Shown here one piece after another: positions 5,623 to 11,694 of a stretch of DNA of 15,295 nt; position 1 is the stretch's first letter, and every line of letters begins with the position of its first letter. Source of the DNA: Maribacter sp. (lineage in GTDB: Bacteria > Bacteroidota > Bacteroidia > Flavobacteriales > Flavobacteriaceae); NCBI GenBank assembly GCA_018679695.1, contig JAHHKH010000294.1, positions 1 to 15,295 of the forward strand, in the 5' to 3' direction. The notes under the pieces are model-generated. The model was not told the origin of the DNA. It worked only from the letters and a program-made list of their open reading frames with translations, and ran no database searches. A program made the position numbers and the translations under genes.

Positions 5623-7233
5623 CTAGCTTTTAACAAAATTTTTAATATCGTTCACATACTTTTCCAATTCCTCCCGAACTCTAGGGAATAAGAATAGAAG
5701 ACCGATCATATTAGGGAACACCAACGCCAAGATCATGGCATCAGAGAATTTGATCACCGCATCCAAGGTAGCCGCTGCTCCTATAACAACAAACATTAGA
5801 AATAGAACTTTGTAAACAACATCAGCCCTTTTACCTCTTCCAAACAGGTATTTCCACGATTGTAGACCATAATAAGACCATGAAATCATTGTTGAAAAGG
5901 CAAATAGGATAATTGCTATGGTCAAAATATATCTAAAACCTGGTATGACAGAGTCATATGCCATAGATGTTAAATCCACCCCACCGACATAAGTACCTGA
6001 TTCATTCAATAAAACAGTACTGCCAACTGCATTACCATAATCAAAAGCCCCTGCATCCATATTAAAGAAAATAATGACCAATGCCGTCATTGTACAAATA
6101 ACGACTGTATCAATAAAGGGTTCCAATAGGGCAACAACACCTTCACTAGCAGGGTATTTGGTTTTTACTGCTGAATGGGCGATTGCTGCTGAACCTGCAC
6201 CGGCCTCATTAGAAAATGCGGCTCTTTGAAAACCAACTATTATTACACCAAGGACTCCTCCGAGTCCGGCTTCAGGAGAAAATGCCCCGGCAAAAATCAT
6301 TGAGATTGCGTCACCAATATATTCAATATTCGCAAAAATGATAACCAATGAAGCCAAGACGTAAACGCCAGCCATAAAAGGAACTATTTTTTCTGTTACA
6401 CTGGCAATTTTCTTAATTCCGCCGATAATGACGATGCCAACCAAAATGGCCAATATAATTCCAATTATCACACCTGTCGCACCCCCTTGTAAATTCAACA
6501 TTGTTGACAGTTGCACCGCTGCTTGGTTCGATTGAAATGCGTTACCGCCTCCGAACGATGCGCCTACACATAATACAGCAAAAATAATTGCCAATACTCT
6601 TCCCAATCCCTTAAAACCTTTTTCTTTTAAACCCCTTGACAGGTAATACATGGGACCTCCGTAAACCGTACCATCTTCACCAACATCACGGTATTTAACA
6701 CCTAGTGTACATTCAACAAACTTTGTGGACATTCCAATAAGGCCGCAAACGATCATCCAAAATGTTGCTCCTGGTCCACCTACCGCAATCGCAACCGCGA
6801 CACCTGCGATATTTCCAAGACCAACTGTTCCAGAAACTGCAGTTGCCAAGGCTTGAAAATGGCTAACTTCCCCTTCTTTACTCTCATCGCCTATAGTATC
6901 GACCAAGTCACCATCCACAATATTCAAATCGGCCTTTTCAACACCGTGATGATCTAATTCATCATACTTGCCTCTTACCGTGTTTATTGCCAAGGGAAAT
7001 CTCGCAATATTGGGAAACTTGAAATAGATTGTAAAAAATGTAGCACCGAAAATCAACAATAACAAAACGATGGGCAAGTCGTAGCCGGCAATCGGTATGG
7101 AGGTCAATACAAAACCTTCCCACCAAACTGCAAACGGCATAAATGCATCATTGACCTTCTCGTCCAATCCTTTCTCCTGTGCGCTAGTAAATAATGGTAA
7201 AAGGGTAATTAGTAAAGAAAGCTTATACTTCAT
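5623..7233 (-). CDS. Alanine/glycine:cation symporter (AGCS family)
   Basis: A 536-residue polytopic membrane protein of the AGCS family, importing alanine or glycine with Na+ (or H+). The family signature is clear at 135-160: GTVGLGNIAGVAVAIAVGGP followed by GATFWM. A second conserved block reads AAFSNEAGAGSAAIAHSA and then EPFIDTVVICTMTALVI. About ten or eleven further hydrophobic segments are visible. The N-terminus (MKYKLSLLITLLPLFTSAQ) looks like a cleavable signal peptide preceding the first membrane span. An acidic soluble insertion of about 35 residues (90-125) precedes the signature; it is absent from the short E. coli YaaJ as I recall it. The gene follows the K+ channel after 91 nt and precedes the HhH gene by 11 nt. 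Substrate is inferred from family. Confidence 0.93.
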   Translation of the reverse strand: MKYKLSLLITLLPLFTSAQEKGLDEKVNDAFMPFAVWWEGFVLTSIPIAGYDLPIVLLLLIFGATFFTIYFKFPNIARFPLAINTVRGKYDELDHHGVEKADLNIVDGDLVDTIGDESKEGEVSHFQALATAVSGTVGLGNIAGVAVAIAVGGPGATFWMIVCGLIGMSTKFVECTLGVKYRDVGEDGTVYGGPMYYLSRGLKEKGFKGLGRVLAIIFAVLCVGASFGGGNAFQSNQAAVQLSTMLNLQGGATGVIIGIILAILVGIVIIGGIKKIASVTEKIVPFMAGVYVLASLVIIFANIEYIGDAISMIFAGAFSPEAGLGGVLGVIIVGFQRAAFSNEAGAGSAAIAHSAVKTKYPASEGVVALLEPFIDTVVICTMTALVIIFFNMDAGAFDYGNAVGSTVLLNESGTYVGGVDLTSMAYDSVIPGFRYILTIAIILFAFSTMISWSYYGLQSWKYLFGRGKRADVVYKVLFLMFVVIGAAATLDAVIKFSDAMILALVFPNMIGLLFLFPRVREELEKYVNDIKNFVKS

Positions 7234-7324
7234 AATTGCTGGTTTTGGTTCTGGATTATTTTACTCGGTCGACAATATCCAAAAAATATTCTACCCAATC
7301 AAATAATGAAGGAAAAGAAAAAAA

Positions 7325-8329
7325 TCAAATATGGAACATTTCGTTCAACTTCTTGATCTGTTCAGGCCTACCCAGGACAATTACCTTACTTTTAGGTTGT
7401 AATGGCATATCGGCCTCGGGATTGATCGTATATTTGCCATCAGGAGCGATATATCCAATTATCGTACACCCTGTTTTTCGCCTTAAGTCCAAATCACGAA
7501 GTGAGTTACATTCGCCCTGCTCGGTAAATTCCTCTATGGCCACCTCTTCAAGGTTTGTAGTATGCTCTCCTTCCAGAGATAATTCATCCATAAATGTAAT
7601 AAGGTCGGGCATGACTACTAAAGACGCCATATGGTCGCCTCCTATCTTGTCTGGCATGATGACCTGATCCGCACCTGCCAGTCTCAACTTTTTTTGGGAA
7701 GTGATCTGTGAAGCCCTGCTGATTATTTTCAGTTCTTTGTTGATTTGCCTGGCGGATAGCACAACAAAAAGATTGGCTGCGTCATCTGGTAAAGTGGTTA
7801 TTAAATATTTTGCCCTTTCAATACCTGCCTCATGCAATACTTCATCCTCATTGGCATCACCTTCAATAAAAAGGACTTCACTTTCATATTTTTCAATAAT
7901 ATCGCGATCACTTTCTATAACCACGAAGGGTTTTTTATACGCCTTTAAGCGCTCAGCTGCCTGCATGCCATTTCGCCCAAATCCACACAATACAATATGG
8001 TCGGATAAACTTTTAATTTTATTCTTCATTTTTTTCTTTTTTAAAAGTTGGAGAGAGTTTCGTCCTAAAACGTATTCCGTTATTACGGAAATTGAATAAC
8101 CGAGAATAAAAATACTCGCTAAAATTAAAAAAACAGTGAAGATCTTTGCGGTATCATCCAAAGGTTGTACTTCTTTGAATCCGACAGTAGCCATTGTTAT
8201 GACAGTCATATACAGGGCGTTGATCCACGAATAATCGGAAATATAACGATACCCAAGCACGCCAAATATTACAACCGCAAACATCAGTGCTATTGCTAGG
8301 TATATTTTCGAACGAAATAGTCTGATCAT
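7325..8329 (-). CDS. Two-transmembrane potassium channel with RCK (TrkA-N/TrkA-C) domain
   Basis: A 334-residue protein with MthK-like architecture. TM1 (about 8-30), a pore helix, a filter and TM2 (about 62-86) are followed by a lysine-rich linker (97-104). The RCK domain has a Rossmann nucleotide site GFGRNG (116-121) and VIESD (137-141), and a TrkA-C module covers about 255-334. Such channels pass K+ and are gated by ligands binding the RCK ring. The filter reads TVGFKE (48-53) where TVGYGD or TVGFGD is normal: Lys52 stands at the last Gly. The codon is an unambiguous AAA. Met101 begins the RCK part and is preceded by a poly-A stretch (see findings). It starts 2 nt after the PspC-domain gene, so the two are surely co-transcribed. 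An ion other than K+, or altered conductance, is possible. Confidence 0.9.
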   Translation of the reverse strand: MIRLFRSKIYLAIALMFAVVIFGVLGYRYISDYSWINALYMTVITMATVGFKEVQPLDDTAKIFTVFLILASIFILGYSISVITEYVLGRNSLQLLKKKKMKNKIKSLSDHIVLCGFGRNGMQAAERLKAYKKPFVVIESDRDIIEKYESEVLFIEGDANEDEVLHEAGIERAKYLITTLPDDAANLFVVLSARQINKELKIISRASQITSQKKLRLAGADQVIMPDKIGGDHMASLVVMPDLITFMDELSLEGEHTTNLEEVAIEEFTEQGECNSLRDLDLRRKTGCTIIGYIAPDGKYTINPEADMPLQPKSKVIVLGRPEQIKKLNEMFHI

Positions 8330-8331
8330 AG

Positions 8332-8559
8332 TTATAGGTCAAAAACTGAAGTCCGCTTTGTATAGACCAAATCCTTAATTCTTAACCAGAAGGCCAAAAA
8401 AAGATATAATGCAAAGCCAAAACCTAAAGTTACGAAGGTAAGGTATATGAACGTTGTTCGTACAACCCTGGCCCTAATGCCCAAGCGTTCGGCAATTCTC
8501 CTGCAGACCTCAAACCCCCTTTTCTGAAAGTAATATAAAAGTTGATAAAAAACATTCAT
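8332..8559 (-). CDS. Small PspC-domain membrane protein
   Basis: A 75-residue protein. An amphipathic N-terminal half with FEVCRRIAERLGIRARVVR (16-34) matches the PspC-type pattern of a short helical segment before a membrane span. It is followed by one hydrophobic segment (about 36-60, TTFIYLTFVTLGFGFALYLF...) and a charged tail. PspC of enterobacteria senses envelope stress, but isolated PspC domains in Bacteroidota have no settled role. It lies 9 nt after the DUF2851 gene and 2 nt before the channel. That tight packing suggests a link with the membrane or the channel; this is inference only. Confidence 0.82.
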   Translation of the reverse strand: MNVFYQLLYYFQKRGFEVCRRIAERLGIRARVVRTTFIYLTFVTLGFGFALYLFLAFWLRIKDLVYTKRTSVFDL

Positions 8560-8568
8560 GGTCTAAAA

Positions 8569-9852
8569 TTAAATATTTCCATTTAATAAATGACCACCAA
8601 TTGCACATTGTAGGCATTTATTATTGGAACAATACCCATTATATAATTGCAGCACGGCTTGGCTATCCCCTGCAGATTTTATTTTCACGCCCAATCGATC
8701 GAATTTTCCAATGATACTGTTATCCTCTTTCCTTATTTTTCGAATTATCATGAAAATTTCTTCGTTGGATCTGTTACCCATATGCTTCGAATAGCAAAAT
8801 TTAATCGGCAGTATTGTATTGATTATCAAAAGATCCATGAATTTTTTTGTCAATACTTTTTTGCTTTTTCTTGATTCTTTTCCAAAAGTATAGTGGTTAT
8901 CCCAATACGCACTGGCCGATATAGTAAAAAGATTATACAAATCCTCCAAACATGAGGCGGACATTGCCAAATGAAACAGGTTCTGTTGTTTATGATATAG
9001 ATTAGCCAATTGCGATAACCTGATTGTTGGAAAATTGGCTGGACGAAGTTTATAAAATTCGGGTTTTTGGATGGCTTCTTTATTTAGTCCAAACTTTTTT
9101 TGCATATACCCGTACTCAGCCTGAAGGGTGGCATAATATGGATCAAGTACTGAACTGTCATTGAGTAATCCGCTAATACCTAACAAAATACACTCCAACT
9201 GAAATTGTGAACGCTGCAATTTTCGAACAATGGAAAAATCCAAGGCCTTCGCCAAGCTTAAAAAAGATTCCCCATTGATATTTAAACCGAAATTCTTTAG
9301 TAATAATGTAAATAAGACTTTCTCCCAGTCATTTTTGGAAGATTCCAAAAGTTCATTTACCAAAACTGATTTTGTTTCCAAACGTTCAACATAGAGTCGC
9401 TCGAGCCAATTATCAATAATAAACCCATCAATATTCGCTATCTCTTTTTCGCAATTGATGAACTTTTTACTTCGTTGATCAAATAAACTTTGATAGTTCT
9501 TGAGTATTTCTTTAGGAAGATAGTTTTTCAGTTCTAGCGTTGGTATCTCACTACCATCCTTTCTATAAACTACCCTATCCTCGTTCCAAACCACATGCAG
9601 GATTACATTATGGTATTTCTCGTCTTGTTCATGATTGTGGGCATACCAGTCAGAAGAGTTAATATGTATTTCGACATTACCCGCCCAAAGTTGATTTCCA
9701 ATCTGGATTTTAGCATTAAAAAAATCTGGACCTGATTGGTGATTATGTGAGCCAACATTCTCAATGAACAAGACCTCATTCTTTGTAGTGACCATGTTCA
9801 TCAGACGGAGTTTTTTGTATTTCCAGACAAAATGCAATAGTTCTTCCCGCAT
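8569..9852 (-). CDS. DUF2851 family protein, function unknown
   Basis: A 427-residue soluble protein that I recognise as the DUF2851 family, characteristic of Bacteroidota; no function is established that I know of. The N-terminal third is the most motif-rich: ENVGSHNHQSGPDFFNAKI (31-49), GNVEIHINSSDWYAH (58-72) and YHNVILHVVW (80-89). The order GPD...VEIH recalls the PD-(D/E)xK nuclease pattern, with His at the Lys position, but this is only a resemblance. The middle is helical. The C-terminus has C408-x4-C413-x2-C416-x4-H421, which could bind zinc. It heads the run of genes ending at 3557 and starts 11 nt after the rhodanese terminator, with no clear promoter of its own. Confidence 0.85.
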   Translation of the reverse strand: MREELLHFVWKYKKLRLMNMVTTKNEVLFIENVGSHNHQSGPDFFNAKIQIGNQLWAGNVEIHINSSDWYAHNHEQDEKYHNVILHVVWNEDRVVYRKDGSEIPTLELKNYLPKEILKNYQSLFDQRSKKFINCEKEIANIDGFIIDNWLERLYVERLETKSVLVNELLESSKNDWEKVLFTLLLKNFGLNINGESFLSLAKALDFSIVRKLQRSQFQLECILLGISGLLNDSSVLDPYYATLQAEYGYMQKKFGLNKEAIQKPEFYKLRPANFPTIRLSQLANLYHKQQNLFHLAMSASCLEDLYNLFTISASAYWDNHYTFGKESRKSKKVLTKKFMDLLIINTILPIKFCYSKHMGNRSNEEIFMIIRKIRKEDNSIIGKFDRLGVKIKSAGDSQAVLQLYNGYCSNNKCLQCAIGGHLLNGNI

Positions 9853-9863
9853 CTCCCTAAATT

Positions 9864-9894
9864 AAAAAATCCCGCTGATAGTGCGGGATTTTTT
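9864..9894 (-). terminator. intrinsic terminator of the rhodanese gene
   Basis: A perfect 12-bp stem (9864-9875 with 9883-9894) with a 7-nt loop, six A-U pairs at its base and a U run on the minus strand. It begins 21 nt after the rhodanese stop codon and ends 11 nt before the DUF2851 start codon. Confidence 0.88.
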
Positions 9895-9915
9895 GGTTGT
9901 ATTTATGCAGTTTTA

Positions 9916-10224
9916 TCAGACCAAATCACCTTTCCAAGCAAGAATGCCACCTTCTAGATTAAAGGCCTTGTCAATTCCCAAATTGTTCATAAGCGCGCAG
10001 GCCTGCCTGCTTCGATTCCCAGACCTACAGTAAACATAGTAGCTTTTGGTTTTATCCAATTTTTCAAGTTCCGCCAAAAATTGTTGTCCTAGATAAATAT
10101 CGATATTGGAAGCATCTGGAATGTAGCCCTCCTCCATTTCCCGCGGAGTTCGCACATCCAATATATATGCGTTATCATCAGCACTCAATTGCGCTGCCCA
10201 ATCTTCTTGAGATAAATCTGCCAT
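9916..10224 (-). CDS. Single-domain rhodanese-like protein
   Basis: A 102-residue single rhodanese domain, likely cytoplasmic, that can carry sulfur as a persulfide on its active-site cysteine. Visible motifs are ILDVRTPREMEEGYIPDASN (21-40), the active-site loop YCRSGNRSRQA (65-75, catalytic C66) and the closing NLEGGILAWKG (89-99). The start chosen is the ATG giving MADLSQEDW; an upstream in-frame ATG at 10293 would add 23 residues that fit no family member and would run through the candidate promoter. The gene is transcribed alone, ending at a strong terminator, and is divergent from marR. The sulfur donor and acceptor cannot be inferred. Similar small proteins are often called GlpE- or PspE-like. 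Confidence 0.92.
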   Translation of the reverse strand: MADLSQEDWAAQLSADDNAYILDVRTPREMEEGYIPDASNIDIYLGQQFLAELEKLDKTKSYYVYCRSGNRSRQACALMNNLGIDKAFNLEGGILAWKGDLV

Positions 10225-10243
10225 TTTGTAATTTTTTAGGATG

Positions 10244-10251
10244 CAAAAATA
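10244..10251 (-). promoter_or_regulatory. candidate -7 element of the rhodanese gene
   Basis: On the minus strand TATTTTTG matches TAnnTTTG and ends 19 nt before the ATG at 10224. No good -33 TTTG was found at the normal distance, so this is a tentative call. Confidence 0.4.
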
Positions 10252-10362
10252 ATATAATTGCGGAAAAAATGAAGTTAACCATTCCAGGTTCAACTAAATA
10301 AAGTAGGCAACACAATTATTTTAACAAAACTTTAGCTTCCCCTAAAGAAGAATGAAATCCTC

Positions 10363-10402
10363 AAATACATATATTTGTATATACAATTGTTGTAAATACA
10401 TG
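10363..10402 (+). promoter_or_regulatory. marR promoter with two TACA-N5/6-TGTA inverted repeats
   Basis: TATATTTG (10370-10377) is a perfect -7 element, although no TTTG stands at the usual upstream distance. Two inverted repeats overlap and follow it: TACA at 10366-10369 with TGTA at 10376-10379, and TACA at 10382-10385 with TGTA at 10391-10394. The octamer AAATACAT also occurs twice (10363-10370, 10394-10401). The arrangement suits autorepression by a MarR dimer, which is an inference. Confidence 0.5.
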
Positions 10403-10846
10403 AATGTAGAGGGCCGAATAAAAACGAATGATCCATTACCTTTAAAGCAAAGGTCAATCATTCATTTAATGCTTATTAACAATGATATAAACGAACGTAT
10501 CAATCATGCGTTAAAAGAATTTGGAGTCTCCTTGCAACAATTCAATGTTTTACGAATTTTAAGAGGTAGGAAGGGTTCACCGGCCAATCTTTCAACCTTG
10601 AATGAAAGAATGGTCACTAAAATGAGCAATACGACCAGACTTGTCGACAAGCTTATATTAAAGGGATTTGTGAATAGGATCATTTGCCCCACAAATCGAA
10701 GAAAAGTAGAAATAAGCATCACATCCAAAGGAAAAAAAATACTCAAGGAGATGGATGTGGTCATGCAGAATGTAGAAGATGACCTGGTGAAAAATTTCTC
10801 TACAAAAGATTTGGAATTATTAAATCAATTATTGAACAAATTTTAA
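10400..10846 (+). CDS. MarR family transcriptional regulator
   Basis: A 148-residue winged-helix regulator. The dimerisation helices lie at the two ends (about 15-42 and 112-147). The DNA-binding part covers roughly 44-110: the recognition-helix region has STLNERMVTKMSNTTRLVDK (65-84), followed by the wing NRIICPTNRRKVEISIT, where the usual DRR is NRR. MarR proteins are mostly repressors released by small ligands or oxidation. The start at 10400 is preferred over an in-frame ATG at 10352 because the candidate promoter lies between them and the shorter form has the normal family length. It precedes the yceI-like gene by 33 nt and probably regulates this pair. The ligand is unknown. Confidence 0.9.
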   Translation: MNVEGRIKTNDPLPLKQRSIIHLMLINNDINERINHALKEFGVSLQQFNVLRILRGRKGSPANLSTLNERMVTKMSNTTRLVDKLILKGFVNRIICPTNRRKVEISITSKGKKILKEMDVVMQNVEDDLVKNFSTKDLELLNQLLNKF

Positions 10847-10879
10847 TTTTTAACATTAACATATAAATAAATTAAACCC

Positions 10880-11458
10880 ATGAAAAAGAATTATTTAGTT
10901 TTAGCATTAGCCGTAATACTTGCATTTACCGCATCAGCTTCTGAACCCATTGATGGCGAAAAAAAAGAAGTTAAAACCGAAGAAAGTACCGTAACCTGGA
11001 AAGCGTACAAAGTAACAGGCTCACATACCGGCACTGTTAATTTAATAGACGGTGCTTTAATGTTCGATGAAGGAAAGCTTTCCGGAGGGAATTTTACCGT
11101 AGATATGGCTTCGTTAATCAGCACTGATTTAGAAGGTGAATACAAAGGTAAATTAGAAGGTCACTTAAAATCCGATGATTTTTTCGGAGTCGCTACACAC
11201 CCAACATCCTCACTGGTTTTCACTAGTGTCGAAGCCTCAGGAAAGAATTCCTATGAAGTTACAGGGGATTTGACCATAAAGGGTACTACCAAGCCAATTA
11301 CATTTGATATTTCCATCTATGGTAGTAAAGCTACAGCAACTATGAAAATAGATCGGGCCGAATACGATGTACGTTATGGTTCAGGCAGCTTTTTTGATAA
11401 TCTAGGTGACAAAACAATCTATGATGAGTTTGATATGGTAGTTGACTTGGTATTTTAA
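10880..11458 (+). CDS. YceI-like periplasmic lipocalin-fold protein
   Basis: A 192-residue exported protein. The signal peptide (about 1-20, MKKNYLVLALAVILAFTASA) is followed by the YceI domain: VTWKAYKVTGSHTGTVNL, GGNFTVDMASL, the block LEGHLKSDDFFGVATHPTSS, then GDLTIKGTTKPITFDI and the C-terminal strands ending in DMVVDLVF. YceI proteins form a lipocalin-like barrel that binds polyisoprenoid-type lipids; the physiological role is generally unclear. Co-transcription with the upstream MarR regulator is likely (33-nt gap with no terminator). A hairpin follows the stop codon. The signal sequence has no lipobox cysteine, so a soluble periplasmic form is expected. Confidence 0.93.
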   Translation: MKKNYLVLALAVILAFTASASEPIDGEKKEVKTEESTVTWKAYKVTGSHTGTVNLIDGALMFDEGKLSGGNFTVDMASLISTDLEGEYKGKLEGHLKSDDFFGVATHPTSSLVFTSVEASGKNSYEVTGDLTIKGTTKPITFDISIYGSKATATMKIDRAEYDVRYGSGSFFDNLGDKTIYDEFDMVVDLVF

Positions 11459-11481
11459 AAAAGTCGCCCTTAGCTTTTTTG

Positions 11482-11508
11482 CCCTATGAACTTTAAAAGT
11501 TTATAGGG
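11482..11508 (+). terminator. probable terminator after the yceI-like gene
   Basis: A 12-bp inverted repeat (11482-11493 with 11497-11508, one G-U pair) with a 3-nt loop starts 24 nt after the stop codon. The following U tract is weak (TATTTCC). It separates the marR-yceI unit from the trp promoter at 11526. Confidence 0.55.
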
Positions 11509-11525
11509 TATTTCCAATAAACGTA

Positions 11526-11556
11526 TTTGTCGTTTTAAAAATGATTTCTATATTTG
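11526..11556 (+). promoter_or_regulatory. promoter of the trp operon
   Basis: TTTG (11526-11529), exactly 19 nt, then TATATTTG (11549-11556): a full match to the Bacteroidota TTTG-N19-TAnnTTTG form. The start of transcription is expected within a few nt of 11560-11563, which coincides with the leader-peptide ATG. Confidence 0.75.
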
Positions 11557-11561
11557 GGGCA

Positions 11562-11618
11562 ATGAAAGATTTAAGAACAAATACATGGTGGTGGATTAAC
11601 TTACGGATAAAGTCGTGA
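11562..11618 (+). CDS. trpL: trp operon leader peptide (18 aa, three tandem Trp)
   Basis: A short reading frame, MKDLRTNTWWWINLRIKS, with three consecutive TGG codons at 11586-11594. It precedes trpE and is followed by a terminator hairpin, the classic layout of ribosome-mediated attenuation. When charged tRNA-Trp is scarce, the ribosome should stall on the TGG codons and favour the antiterminator. An in-frame ATG at 11541 exists but lies upstream of the predicted transcription start, so the ATG at 11562 is preferred. There is no Shine-Dalgarno sequence in any RNA that starts at the predicted site. The peptide itself is not expected to have a function. Confidence 0.85.
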   Translation: MKDLRTNTWWWINLRIKS

Positions 11619-11666
11619 GCTAAGCATCATTGTAGTAAAACTATATTAAGGCTTGTCTATCGCGAC
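11596..11666 (+). promoter_or_regulatory. trp attenuator: pause hairpin and alternative antiterminator
   Basis: Segment 1 (11596-11605) can pair with segment 2 (11614-11623): ten positions with one G-U pair and one A-C mismatch, overlapping the leader stop codon. A ribosome stalled on the TGG codons would cover segment 1. Segment 2 could then pair downstream: 11612-11618 with 11660-11666 (seven pairs, one G-U) and 11621-11625 with 11651-11655 (five pairs, one G-U). This would break the terminator stem. The pairing was worked out by hand and no energies were computed. Confidence 0.6.
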
Positions 11667-11677
11667 AAGCCTTTTTT
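11648..11677 (+). terminator. trp attenuator terminator
   Basis: A GC-rich perfect stem of 8 bp (11650-11657 with 11664-11671, GGCTTGTC and GACAAGCC), extended by two A-U pairs, has a 6-nt loop and a run of six Us (11672-11677). It ends 17 nt before the trpE ATG, so it would stop transcription before the operon. Confidence 0.9.
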
Positions 11678-11694
11678 AATTATAAATTTTAACA

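Noticed and set aside
8154..8342. A 62-codon minus-strand frame beginning at the PspC/channel junction
   Set aside because: It overlaps the start of the channel in another frame and shows no membrane or domain pattern; the channel frame is clearly coding.
10225..10293. N-terminal extension of the rhodanese to an upstream ATG (23 residues)
   Set aside because: The extension is hydrophobic but not a convincing signal peptide, fits no rhodanese start and overlaps the -7 candidate; the ATG at 10224 is preferred.
11541..11561. Seven-codon upstream extension of the trp leader peptide from the in-frame ATG at 11541
   Set aside because: It overlaps the -7 promoter element, so it would not be in the RNA if that promoter is used.
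11459..11694. T-box or TRAP-type control of the trp operon
   Set aside because: No T-box sequence (TGG-GTGG-type), specifier stem or (G/T)AG repeat series is visible; the TGG-rich leader peptide explains the region.
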